DNA of 64,000 nt, taken from Dipetalonema caudispina. Its lineage: Eukaryota; Nematoda; Chromadorea; Rhabditida; Onchocercidae. The position numbers were made by a program, and so were the translations under genes. The stretch spans positions 119,299-183,298 of the forward strand of contig JABVXV010000109.1 in assembly GCA_013365325.1 (NCBI GenBank). The letters run 5' to 3'. Position 1 is the first letter of the stretch. Every line of letters starts with the position of its first letter. Of this stretch, positions 1-12,872 are shown piece after piece. The notes beneath the pieces were generated by a model. The model had not been told where the DNA came from. It searched no databases and was given only the letters and a program-made list of their open reading frames with translations.

Positions 1-1666
1 ACTAGGATTTCCGTATTTACCATTACGTTCTGAATATATTTGATAGCTCTTTAGTCAGTTTAAATTACATCGAATTAGTTGTAATTTACAATTATCTTGT
101 TAACGATAATGAATATCTAATATTAAAGGGATGTTTGAATAAGGAAGTACAGTTAACATAAGAATTCACTCAGCAACCTATAATTCTTTCTTTATCGTTG
201 TAATCATATGTATTTCACTTTCTTTCCTTTGATTTTTCCATTAATTTCTATTGCAGTAGTCGCATAAACTAAATCGAAATTTCTAATTAACGAAACCTCC
301 TCTTAATTTTTGCCGTTTTATAGTAAGTCGGTGTGAAGTACTGTTCTAGGACGAAATTGGTTGCTAAAGTAGAAATATCAATCTTTATTGGATTTAAACC
401 GAGATATATTGATAAGGCTTAGAGCTAGTCACTAGATTGATTATTTTCACACTGTCTCGAACAGATATGAATTTTCAGTTACATCGTTTTTTCGCTCATT
501 TTCCAGAAATTCTTTTTTGATTAACTTCTCTATAACCTGAGCAGCCTTTTCGAGTGGAATATTGGTGAACGTTTCAGAAAGAAAGTTAAGATCATTATGG
601 TGTTCACTTTCGATAAATTGTTCTTCGCTCTCTTTACCAGTTGTTTCTTACTTTTTCTTTCATATATTTCTAATCACAATAACTTTAATTCTATACCTAA
701 TCTTATTACTAAAGCATACTTTTAATCGTAATTTTTACACAGTATGCAGTGTTAGTGTTATTGGTTTTCTCGAAGTTCAATAAGAGAAAACTAAAATACT
801 AAATGGTTATGGCTAGATGAACTTTGGAGAACCCTTAATATGATAAAGTGGTAATTAACTGTGTTTACTACAGGTCTTCCTATAACTAAGGAGACGGTGT
901 TCACACTGCAAGAAATAATGAAAATTACTCCATTATTTTTTATGGAAGAATTGTTTACAATTATCAAAAACAGAAATTTAATACAGCTACCGTCCAAGAC
1001 AGTATCAGTAAGGCACCGAATGAAAACGATCATCACAGTTGGTCGCAGCTACCGCAGAAAGCTTTATTCCTCACTTCTTCGGTTGAATTTTCCATTCATT
1101 TTTGGGTGGTTAGTAAATCAAACGCTCCTTCCTTGTCCTCATATAAACTTTTTCCATATCTAATGCGTTTTTCCTGGGAAAAATTGAAAACTTCAGTAAA
1201 TTTGTTGAAAAAATTGAAAATGTGATGCGAAGCACTTCAACTCTTCTATTATGCTACGCTTTTGCGATAGAATTCAGGAAACTAAAATATTTCCTGTCCG
1301 TTATAAGTATGAAGAGTTTAGGTTAGAGTGATTTGAAATAATTCTACCAAGTAGCTTGTGAGTTTCGGAAAAGCACTACTGTTAAATATTTAAGTCAAGG
1401 ATAATAATACTACATTAAACTTCACGTATTATTACTATCTTTGGAAATTTCATACAGTGTTGTTATCTTTCTGTTATCCCTATTCCCCAGAACTTTTCGG
1501 TTCTAAATTTTGTTTTATAATGTTATTCCGCATGTCTTGCCTTTTACTTTCTACGATCAATCACATGGCTCTTTATTTTTCTAGTTTACATACTAAATAT
1601 CGATAATCAAACTTGTACCAAACAAATTTCAAAATTTTGTTTGAGGGATTTTGATAAGAAAATAAT
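1..1666. other. Intergenic / 3' flank, no gene seen
   Basis: AT-rich sequence downstream of the minus-strand phospholipase B-like gene. The short ORFs here (for example around 562-783 and 861-1163) have no recognisable domain, and I found no splice-linked partners for them. The part next to 1667 probably contains the 3' UTR of that gene. The far left could hold the end of a gene lying outside the window, but nothing supports it. Confidence 0.5.
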
Positions 1667-4600
1667 TTAACTTACATATTTACTCTTTTGATAAAGTATG
1701 GTACCAATGAGCAACACAGTGAGAAAACAAATGACCACAACGGTACCAGCTGTTGCATACAGCTTTTGTCTCGATCGCCTCATCGGTCTAGCAATGCCTA
1801 ATGTAATTTCTTCGTTTTGATTTTCGACATCGACATGACGAAGCAACCGACAATACCGCCGATTTGATAGTGTTCGGAAATATGGACATCCCTGCAAGTT
1901 TGGAGAGTATGAAGATTCCAGAGATCTGATCAAAATTTATGTAAAACATGATCAACGGCATTGGTTGCGTAAATATACACTTATGAATACTTTTTTGTTC
2001 CCACTGATAATCTATCAATTTAAAATAGTACTCTTCTTTTTCTACTTTCATCATTCACTTTATTGGCTCGCTGATCTTAATTTATTTCATCTCAGTTCCG
2101 AATCTTTGCAGACTAATTTTTTCCTTTTAGGAAATCTGAAGAATGGAAATTACCATAGATGGACAGTAGTATGAATCCTGAGAAAGTACAGCTAATGAAA
2201 GATTGTAGGTAGGTCCAGTCATCAACCGATTCCATAACCATTTTGTAGCGTAAGTATGTCCTTTTCGGTTCAAAAGTGGACGATTTGGAATAAACAAAGA
2301 AGCAGGATAGCGAGATGTAATCGTTAGCATTGGTAGTGCCAGAAGACCGAATTTCCGTCGCTAAAAATAAATCTGAATTCAAACATTAAATTTTAATTTT
2401 AATATCTTCATTGAAAGCCCAGTCAAGGATATATGGACTAAGTTCTTGACTAATAATTTTCCCCAAACTTGCATTTCGGACATAAAATTCGAATGCCAAG
2501 CAGTACCGGACCCAACCAAGGGCTTTCAGTCTATCGCTTATAACTAAGTAAATATCGTCACCTTGATATACGGCTGTTCAAAGTGGGCCTGTAATTGAGC
2601 AAATGCCTTAGTCCATTCCCTACTTAATTCTTTCATGAACTCGTCCGATTTCTCCTTGGAACAAGCACAACGAGATCTGGAATTGTCGACTTTACTCTAA
2701 ATCAAATAAAATTCTGGCGTCAAGTAAATAATAAACATGAACAAATTTACTTGAGTAAGTTAGCATCTCGATGGTAAGCGGAAGAGACGTGGATAGGTCC
2801 AAGAAGTACCACAAGCGCATTTTGAATGCCTTGATTCAGGGTAAGCAATGATTCTACGAGAGCATTGTAATCAGGAGCCTGGCAAGTTTTACAGATCTGC
2901 AGAGGAAAAAAAAGAGATTAATACATAAATATAAATTAATGGACGCTTATTCGAAATGTTGAATAATTACTGCAAGTAAATTGGAAAGTTTTTTATATAA
3001 GATTGAACGCTTTTGATTATAAACTAATTTAAATTCCAAGTATATGTAAGAGGAAAAAATCAGGTAGGCATTGCCAGTTGAATTAGTCAATCTTTAACAG
3101 ATGGTCAAGAAAGATTTCTACCTCTTCAGTACCAATAGTGATAATGACCAATGTCCACTCGTTATTGACATCTACTTCGCGTAATGCTTTGAGTCTTTTC
3201 ACCAACTCTTTTGCCTAGAGCCAAAGTTCTTGTTCCAAAGAATAACCATAACAAAGCAAGAAATCATAATGGATAATATCGATAATTATATTTTTATATA
3301 GACTAATTGTAATGTAATTTGAGGAAAGCCTGAACTTCCATCAAAATACAAATTAATGAATGACCTGTGAAGGCATACTGGACGAAGAAGCTCCGCTTTC
3401 GGCAACGTTTAATTGATGAGAAGGCAGTTGAAATTTTGTACCCATACCGTGTGATACACCAACTAATTTATCGTTAAATTCATGCAATATGTCTGGAATA
3501 TTTGAAATTGACTGCGAGGATCATCGTAGCTTAATTATAAAGAAATGAAGCTAAGTAGTTCCCAAGTCAGTGATATGCAAGCAAGAACTGAATAATTAAA
3601 TAAACGAGTATATAATTGAAATCTAGGTACTGAAAAGACATACTGGCAATGGTTACAAGTCCATCAATGGTCGCATCACCACCAATTGGAAATGCGGCCC
3701 CTCGAAACTCGATGTCCGTTTGAGGCCACAATCCTGTTCCAGTCTAAAAAACTACAAATCTCTCTAAACCAACCGGCCATGACAGTTAACTGCTTCTCTT
3801 TTGCAGCTGTTTGGATCACTTTATGGTAATCGAGATATCTAATGAATGAAAATCTATTCAATGCTGTTTTACCGATTTTCCATCGAACAAATTTATTAGC
3901 TCCCTCCTCCACATATCGATTTCAGAAAGAATTTAGAAATTACTGATTAATTTTTATTGTTAATTACAAAGAGAAATAATGAACATACGGCAAGAGAATC
4001 ACCCATTGCGGCAATGATTCCGATATCCTCCGGACTCAGATCACCCGTATCGGTACCAGTTACGAAGTCGTTTTTGATTTTTGGACAACTGAATGTTTTC
4101 CTACTAATGAACGAGTCATGGATAACGGAAACAGCATCATTTTGCTGTCTTTGTGAATCCATCGAATCAGGAAGTTGTACCGGGGATAAATTCCAGTTGG
4201 TTACATCATCCCTAGAACTACTTTCATATACATATTTTATTCCAAATACAATGCATTATTAAGACAAAAAATGTTGTTCTGAAATTTGGGAACTAAGAGA
4301 TATTTCCCGAAATTTGTCGCTATCCGAGTCAACATGAATGAAGCTATTTGAGAAGGAATTGGCTTTTTGGAATTTCCGAAACGAGAAATAGCTTAACAGC
4401 AAAATATCTAACAGATTTTACATTGGCAGAAAAAAAGAAACAGATAAGTATATGGTATCATTCCTGTTGTTATAGTCAATGGTCTCAACCTTTCTACAAG
4501 ATCAGTTAAGAGATAAAGAAGAAAGTAAACGTGAAGCGTAACGTACATCTCTTCGCTTAAATCATCGTCATTTGGATCAACTTTTCCCTCCTCATCTTCT

Positions 4601-5366
4601 CCGTCTTCTTCCGAACTAACTCCTTCAGTATGAATGCTACTATCATCTTTTACTCTGCTTTTCTTGAAATGCTTTCCAGATTGTCCGATCTCTAAAATAT
4701 AAGATACAAAATCCTATCTCTAATCAGTTAAAATTTTCATAATTACAAATGAAATAGTAATAAGAATGAATAATATAAACTTTAGGCTCCGTGATATTTC
4801 CGTCATGTTGTATGACAGCACATACAAGATGTACACTTTCTTGTAATTTCCGGATGACGTCAACTTTGCTATCACAGTTCTTTTTTATACATGCAGCGTC
4901 TACACAATATAAAATATTGGAATCAAATAAATAAAGCAAGTAAAGCGGAAAATGATCTCTCTAAAATCAAAAATTATCATATTATGGTACTCACCTTGTT
5001 GTGTTGTAGAAATAAATTTTGATGCATTCTTGGGATAATCATTCATAGAATTTTTGTCCTGAAATTAATTTACGTAATACGTGAAAATTTTACTTCATCT
5101 CTCTAAAATCAAAAATTATCATATTTCTTGTGGGATTTTGTTTTGGTATAGCAATTCATTGTAACTTTCAAATTTCGAATCATTTTGATGTTTAAAATGT
5201 TAACTTAAATTTGAACTAAATTTATGCCAAAAAAAAAATGAAGAAGATTGAAGAAACGAACACTATTCGATGGTACATCAATTAAATATCCGTACATTTC
5301 TGCAGTACATGATAAAAGTGCCAGGTAAAGAAGGAATACGTTATTACCTAATCTCCAAGTATTCAT
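1667..5366 (-). CDS. Membrane-anchored phospholipase B1/GDSL-lipase-like protein, probable pseudoenzyme
   Basis: Twelve exons: 5262-5366, 4995-5058, 4781-4899, 4547-4689, 3989-4211, 3644-3743, 3365-3492, 3122-3214, 2751-2896, 2562-2694, 2154-2360, 1667-1891. They sum to 1686 nt (561 aa) with matching phases. The start gives a hydrophobic signal peptide (NNVFLLYLALLSC). An acidic N-terminal region (about 36-190) is followed by a PLB1-type SGNH domain. Family landmarks are the LSPEDIGIIAAMGDSLA block (Ser about 216), FPIGGDATIDGLVTIANILHEFN (split here only by wording, about 230-255), a block II Gly in NVAESGASSSS, a CAC motif, and KGHTYATKWLWNRLM near the domain end. The C-terminus has one transmembrane helix (about 533-552) and a short tail. 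In family members this domain hydrolyses phospholipid acyl esters outside the cell. Here the GxND motif reads GTEE (322-325) and the terminal D-x-x-H reads N-R-P-L (444-447), so hydrolysis is unlikely. Fold assignment is confident; loss of activity is inferred. Confidence 0.87.
4955..5125. repeat. 29-bp exact direct repeat flanking exon 2 of the phospholipase B-like gene
   Basis: The same 29 bases occur at 4955-4983 and 5097-5125, beginning ATCTCTCTAAAATC. The copies lie in the introns on either side of the 64-nt exon 4995-5058 and start 142 bp apart. Confidence 0.85.
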
Positions 5367-5370
5367 CGCC

Positions 5371-5380
5371 CATCCTCTGA
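5371..5380 (-). promoter_or_regulatory. Candidate trans-splice (SL) acceptor of the phospholipase B-like gene
   Basis: On the minus strand the sequence GAATTTTCAG (AG at 5378-5377) lies 10 nt upstream of the ATG at 5366 that opens the signal peptide. I found no upstream coding exon. In nematodes an acceptor this close to the start codon usually receives a spliced leader. An ordinary 5' UTR intron is the alternative. Confidence 0.45.
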
Positions 5381-8300
5381 AAATTCTTCTCTTATATCAT
5401 TTTAATAAACTTTATGGACTGTGAATTTCAGATTAAAAATGAAACAATAATTCGAGGAAATTTCACTGACCTCTCAGATGATGGATAAGTTTTTGTTGCT
5501 TTTGTGATTTGATAAACTTCTTGAATTAGACTGAAATTTAAAATGATGACTGTTAACAGTTCATTTGCATATATTTTTTAGAAATGAATTGAATTAATCA
5601 GAATTTCAAAACTTCTGGTCAAAGATTAAAGTACGATGTAAACATGATCGATTAATGGAAACGGTCTGACAACAGGAACTGGGAATCATCTGCAACTAAG
5701 CAAGTTGCATTATTCAAATGGGTGTGCATGTCTGTCTGTCTGTCTCATTGAAATATTTCTTTGCATGTATAAGTGTAAGCAGAAATTGTTTACATTACTG
5801 GCAATAATGAACTTCTCTCAGGTTATCTGTTAATCTTAACCCTGATCATTGAGATATTGATTTCTCTGAATTAAGATTTCGTAGATTGTCTCAAGAATTC
5901 ATCTTTTCCGGATAAAAAAAAAAGAGAAAGTTCATGATATTTTTAATAGATCTACAACGTATAGACAGAACGTTTATAGAGTTTTCCGGTTGTTTAGACG
6001 GAAGGAGATATTCCGTAAAATTCCATAGTAAAAAAAAATGAAAACCGAATAACTGAATCATATAGTCTACGTATAAATGATTTCGAAATTTTCTGATCAG
6101 TTTAAATTAAATTTCATGATTTAATTTGTATTATTATTTATTAACCAAACATGAATTTTAATCAAAATAAGATCAAACATTTAAGTTGAATTCTAGACAA
6201 ATTATTTTATCAGACATATATTCAAATAAGTTTAGTCTCAAAAAAAAAAAAAAAAGACAAAAGAAAGATATGAAAAATATCAATAAGACATCAATTCAAT
6301 CATAGGACTAAAATTCATCCTAAACAACTTCAATTCAATAAATCCTAAATGTGTCATCTTATTAAGAAATCAAAAATTCTTCTGATATTTTAAAAATTTG
6401 TCATTTCATCTCATTGCATCACTGAAACAATCAAAAAATTAATCGAATTTTAGAGAGATTACCTTGATTAAATTACAAATTAGGCTTATTGAATTCCATT
6501 GATGAATTTTCCAATTGATTAATATATTTTGTTAAAACTTTATCAATTTTTTTCTTCCCTCCAAAAATATACAAATCAAAATTTGATTGCAATGGAAATA
6601 CAAAATTATTTAAGGATGGTTATTTGTGGATGATTTGTTAGCTAAGAATTGTAAAGGAAATAAGAAAAATCAGAAATTATAAAATTTCGTTCAAAGCTCA
6701 AAATTTTCATGATCATTTTGGCTATAAATTATGATTATTTCTATACGTTGTGAAGATTGGTGATAGATAAGTTATGTAATAATGGAAAGAATGCAAATGA
6801 AAAATTTTTGATATTATTATTTGTTCTCGTATATTTTGTTGATTGCATTTCATACTTGTAAGCCTATAAAAGTCAAAAGTTTAGAATATTATTCATTATT
6901 GCTTCAAAATTAATCATACTGTACGCTGCTGCTGTTCAGTTAGCGTCAGGTGTTCAGTAATTGCGATATTACAACAGCTGTGATATATGAGGGAAAGAAG
7001 ATGATGATGAAGAAGAAGGCTTTAAATTAGTAGCTATCTTATACTTATCCTCGAACTTAAAAATTCCTTATTTCAATTCTTTATCGACATATTTCTTCAC
7101 CAAAATCAGTATTTTTGATACTGTTGAAAGCGATGCATTTTGGATTGGAATAATTGTAGAAGAAAAACGATAAGCTTTTGTTATTTTGTTTTCATTTCTT
7201 CTTTTTTTTTTTTTTTTTTTTGAAACTTTTTTTTTTTCGTCTTCATAGTAATTTAAGATTTTGTGAATGTTGTACAGTAGAAGAATTTTTCTTCTTTTTT
7301 TTTTGAAGTTTTATAAATCATAGAATTTATCAAACAAATATTTTAAATATCAGAGATAAAAAGTAGAAATATGATTAGTAAGACTTTTGTTTTTCTTATC
7401 AATCATATACGATCATGCAGTTTTTCGTTTTTTTTTTTTTTTTTTTCTCTTTTTTTTTTTTTGTTGCATGTTATGAAAAAATTATCAATTCAGAAAGATC
7501 ACACAATTTTTGTGATATACTTGCAAGTTAACATGTATTTTGCCTCTTCTAGCTTGTTTAAATGTCCATCAAACAGAATGGATGTTGCAAGGATCGAATT
7601 GAAATTTAGAATTTTAGAATTATATATGATGAAAACATTTGCATAATCGATCTATCAATCATGTTCTTTTTTTTTTTTTTTTCTTATCTGTTAGGTCTTA
7701 AGGGAATGTTTATTTAAATATATTGATATTGAATGAATTACATGAAATTATTAGATATAAGTCTATCAGAAATTGAAACCATCAAGTTGTTAATATATCG
7801 CCTAACTTGTCTTTACAACGAATGTGTATTAGATTTTACTAATCAACCCACTAATTAGACTGTTGGATAGTATGAAATCGTTTTGATCATACCTAAGCTA
7901 AATAGCTTGGTGTTAGATTACTTGAAACTTTTAAGGTGTTGTATCGTGGTGATGCTGCTTTTCCTATACGATACTTATCTGATTACATCAAAAATATAAA
8001 TTACCATTAGCTTTTTCAATCACTGCTTATTGCTTCTTTTTTTTTTCCACTTGTTATAATTGAGCAAAATAATCGCGTTGAAAAAAAAAAAAGATGGAGA
8101 ATTTTTAGATTTCTGTAATTTTGAACAACTGTTTTCTCTTTCCTTCTTTTTTAAATCGTGAAAATGGTTCAATATCTATCAATTTATAACAATTACCTCA
8201 TTGATCCTGCTCATTTATGCTTTAACCTCCAAAAACAATTTCATTAAATGATTTATTTTATTGATTCAGTAAATCCAAATATCAACGTTAGTGTTTTAAA

Positions 8301-9025
8301 TATGATTCATCTATTCCTGAAAACATTCGCGATATGTGTAATTTCAACGGAATGAAATGAAATGAAATTAGTGCCACCTCATAAATTGCTGCAATAGTGC
8401 ATTGTTCAGAATGATTCATCAATTCGTGAAAATCTTTGAGTCAGTGTATGCTGTCTTTTTAGGAGTAAACTTTGCATTAAAATATATTTAAAGGAGTTAG
8501 TATTGTTAAATTTATACAATCAATGGCTTTTTAACGAACATTTAAATCATTTCCATATACCAAAAATTTTCATCTTTTCATTGCAATGAATTTTCCACAA
8601 ATTTTTCTTGTCAAATTTACAAAATAATATCGAATATTGCCGTATATTTTCAACAATTCCGGATAGGAATTAGAAGATCCCTTTCTTTTCTTTGGATTTT
8701 TCTTTGCACTTCTTTGTAACAAAAAAAAAGAAGAAAAAAAAAAAAGACAGAAAATTAGTTTAGCTTAGATGCTTTAGTACCTCTTAGCTTGCCAGTAAAT
8801 AATTTGAAAAGTGGAAAGGCTCTTAATTTGTTTATCTCTCTTCAATGACATGTCCATCTATTTAATTTACAAATCTTTTGCTTCCTCTTCTCCCATAGTT
8901 TAAATTATTTTATTCAAATTTAACTTTCTTATTTTTGAATTTTACTTACTTTTCAAATTCAATCACTCATTTCTCTTACCTTCATAATTTTCTATATTTC
9001 ATAATAATTTACTCTCAATTCAGCT

Positions 9026-9066
9026 GTTTTGTTCTCAAATAAAAAATTTTTATTTGAGAGCAAAAC
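9026..9066. repeat. Near-perfect 41-bp palindrome
   Basis: Two 20-bp arms (9026-9045 and 9047-9066) are reverse complements with one mismatch around a single central A. The left arm starts GTTTTGTTCTC and the right arm ends GAGAGCAAAAC. It could form a cruciform or hairpin. It sits about 3.7 kb upstream of the phospholipase B-like start, outside any gene I can see. Confidence 0.85.
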
Positions 9067-9889
9067 TTTTTTTTTTCAGCTTAATGAACTTCTCAGAAAG
9101 TGTCAAAAGTGATGATTGTCGAAATTTCTCTTTAACCGAAATTAGACTTTGACAGTTGGAAGTCAGTAATTAGTAATTAGATTCGGAAATTTGGGCTCAA
9201 TTAAAAGAAAAAAAATTTGAAAATTTTTTTCTGCTTAATTTTAATCCTAATCTTTATTTAATGCTTCAATTTTTTAACATTATCTTTCTTTTCTTCAAGT
9301 TGAGAAATTTCCTGATTTTTAAAATTATTTCAAATTCAAGCCTTTATCATATTTTAAATTTAAGTAATAGTTATCAATGTTCTAGTGCTTCTTTTTTTAT
9401 TTGGTAGACAGCGAGCAGGTGGCAATTTTAAGGCTCTATGAAACGAATTTCTCAATGAAATCATAATAAAATTACATTTCCTTTCATTTATGTTGGGAAA
9501 TTACTTTCTCTCTCTTTCTCTTCTTTTCTTCCTCTTCTCTCTTTACCTTTCTCTTCTCTTCCCTTTTTTTATTTATTACCGACTAGGTCTTATAAACTTT
9601 CTTAAATTAAAACAAAAAAGAGTACCAAGTTTTATAGACTGATCCAGTAATTTGTTTGTGCACAATCTAAATTTTAATCTCAATTTGAATTAAATTTTCA
9701 AAACTAGATAATACTATAATTTTAATTCTAATCTAAATTTAGAACTTATATCATACATTATTTGTTTATTTTTTGACTATACTTTCGACCACTAGCTACT
9801 AATTTATATTTAAATCAAATATTTACATTAAATTTTGTTGCTTTTAAGCATTACACTTCCACAATTTGCATAAATGTCTATGTATATTT

Positions 9890-10125
9890 ATATATGTTTA
9901 AGTATGTGTGTATGTGTCTGTCTGTGTATGTCTGTATGTGTGTATGTATGGAGGAAAAAGAAAATTGTCCTACCGATTTATTTTCTGAAATTTTCCTTAT
10001 TATCATTGTTGTTTATAAAAAGGATTTAATGATGATACGTGATATATTTGTGTATAATTAAATATGTATGTGTGTATGTTAACGTATGTGAATGTATGTA
10101 AACGTACGTGAATATATATGGTGTC
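9890..10125. repeat. TG/TATG-rich imperfect microsatellite
   Basis: Alternating TATG, TGTG and CTGT units run from about 9890 to 9951. A second patch of GTATG/AACGTATG units covers about 10060-10125. The repeat is degenerate and lies in intergenic sequence. Confidence 0.7.
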
Positions 10126-12872
10126 GTAATTGTAATTCATATATTCGACGAAAATTTTTGTGTGTTTATCCGTATTTAAATTTCATTCATATTTGAAAAA
10201 AGATTTAGGATTATTTAAATTTCATATGGTAATTACAGTTCCTCTTAATTAATATTATCCCTTTCACCAGCTCATTTAATGAACTTTTCAACTGATGACT
10301 TTGTCATACTTATCATACTATACGATCAATATTTCATTTATCCTTTCAAAATTGACATTTTGGATTGTTCTTTTTTTTTCCGTTCTGCTGGATAGATTAG
10401 CTCAGTACATCTCAATAACTTTTTACACTATTATATTAAAATTACTCATCGGTAATGTCTAACCATAAATGTTTTAACATTCCCTGTTGAAGATCCGATC
10501 CAAATATAAATATATCTTGGAATTGTTTTCTCCCTTAGGAATTATCGTGATTTATTCCTCATTGCAGGATTTTCTTCAATGAATCACATTGCAATAAAAC
10601 ACTCATTCAAAGACAAAATTTTTAATCCTGAAATTGTAATTTCAACGAAATATTTTGAAGCATTTATCAGATAGCTAATAATAATAATTTAAAAGCAACA
10701 TGAGATAAACAGTGCAAACATTTTCGGCATAAACAGACATGATGGGACCAAATGTTGGATCGATTTACAACGATCATCAATCATTTGAATTGAACACCGT
10801 CATGCATGTTCATATATGTTAGCTATATATATGTAGAGAGTTTTTTTCTTTTTTCAATGACACATTTTACTAATACGTTTGCGATGGATCATAGGGAAAG
10901 AAACGGAAACTAAAATAACAACCAATTTATCAATGAATACTTACATTCGAAATAAACAATACTTCATGTTGAAATAGCCAAAGTAATGGTCGAAACGTCT
11001 TCCCCGGTTATTTTTCGCTTTTCTAAGAGGATTCTTAATGCTGGTTATGTCTTTCATAATTTCATTAAGCTGATTTTTAAATATTTTATAGGATTGAAAT
11101 TAAATTGGTGCTCTTAATTGAAATCAAAAAGGTGACGTATATTATTGATTGTTTACGAAAATAATCTAATGATATCAGGTAAAGATAATAAAAAAAACAA
11201 TAGAATAGTTGTTATTAACTTAATTAGTTAATAAGGCTGTTTCAGTCGGTCTTTTTTTGTAAGTGGAATCCATAATTCCATCGGTAACAAATGTATTTAT
11301 TGTCGTAGCTTCATTAAATGATTTGTAAATTAATATATTATGTATATATAAACATTAATAATAGAGACAATAAATTATTTACTTGCCAAACTTTTTTTTT
11401 CCCATTTCCGCTATTAATAAATAAAATATTTGGGTGTTTGTGATACATTTTGGGACTCCGAAAATATCGGCAATATAGCGTATTAGATAGATGAAATTTC
11501 CGTATTGATAGGAAGAGAGGATGAATGGTGGTGTTGTTTCGGTTGAGTGAGTATTACTAAATTCTCGATTGGAACAAAAAAAAACCTTCTGAAGACACCT
11601 TCCCATCTTTTCATTCATATGTACTTCATTTTATTACTCATTGTTTTTTTTTTCTTTTGCGCCGTTTGGTGAAAATTAATTTTTAATTTCATGCAAAAAA
11701 AGTAATGTTATTTATAGAGATTTTTTTCCAAAAAAAAAAAAAAAAAAAACTGCTAAATAATGGTAATTGTTGTTAAATTTTATTCAACGATAATCTGATT
11801 ATCCTTTGGAATAAGCGGGATAGTTTGACGATTAACTCTTGAAAGTTGTATTCGAGGGAATTCAGTCTTATAATTTTGACACTACTAAGAGTTAAGCTTA
11901 GATTAGCAATAAAACAATGTCAGAGGTTAGTGAAATGATCCGATGAATTCCTTGAAAGAAGTTCTTTTTTTTTTCCTTTTTTTAATAAGATTTTTATCAA
12001 ATTGAAGTCGAACATCAATCAGTGCAAACTTCGCAACAATATTAGAAAGGCCGATAATTAATAATTCTTCAATTTCCAGAGATCACATATCATATAGGCA
12101 GTGAATCTGATGAATTCTGAAATGGATTGGCAAATACCTTTGCAAATTTCAATGACAATACGAACTGATTTTAATCATCTGTTGTGTTCTATTTTCGAAA
12201 TAACTTTTGTCCTAATATGTCCCTTTTATTGTTAAATTCTTTTTTTTTTTTTTTTTTTTTTTTTGAGAGAGAGAATAAATAGGATTACTATTGAATTTGC
12301 ATTTAATGTCGTTAGCTTCTTCGCATTAATTTTGTAGAGATTTGAGGATTTTGAAACTACACAAATTTAAATTTTTAATACTATTTCAAGGGCAGTTGAT
12401 CGAAATTAATGTTGTAAGCAAATGAAGGAGTGAAATTTGAGGAAATGCAATGAAGAGGCAAACATACCAAATGACCATTAGATGCGAAGAAATTAAAGAG
12501 TGGAAGAGAAGAATAAGGGATGGTCAAGAAGAGATGGACTGAAGAGTTAAAAGCCTGAATGAGAAAAGATTGTATAATAGCTATTTGAAGTAAAGAATCG
12601 AAAATTAATGAGAGACGATAGGAAGTAAATGATTGGATAGCAAAGGAAATTAAAAGTGAAACAATCTTTACTTCACTATCTCTTACCACAACCGATTACT
12701 AACGATTGCTGCAACAACAACAATAACTACTACTACTATCACTACTGCTAATGCTACTTATTGGTAATGTTATGATGAAAAGTTGGCAGGAAATGATGTA
12801 GTTTAGTAAAAGTTAGCCTTAATGAGACTTTCAAAACATAAATCAATGGCAGTTACGCTATCACAATTTGCC

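Noticed and set aside
861..1163. 100-aa plus-strand ORF in the left flank
   Set aside because: No recognisable domain, overlaps an equally open antisense frame, and has no linked exons.
12381..12689. 102-aa minus-strand ORF
   Set aside because: Low-complexity hydrophobic sequence in AT-rich DNA with no family resemblance and no splice support.
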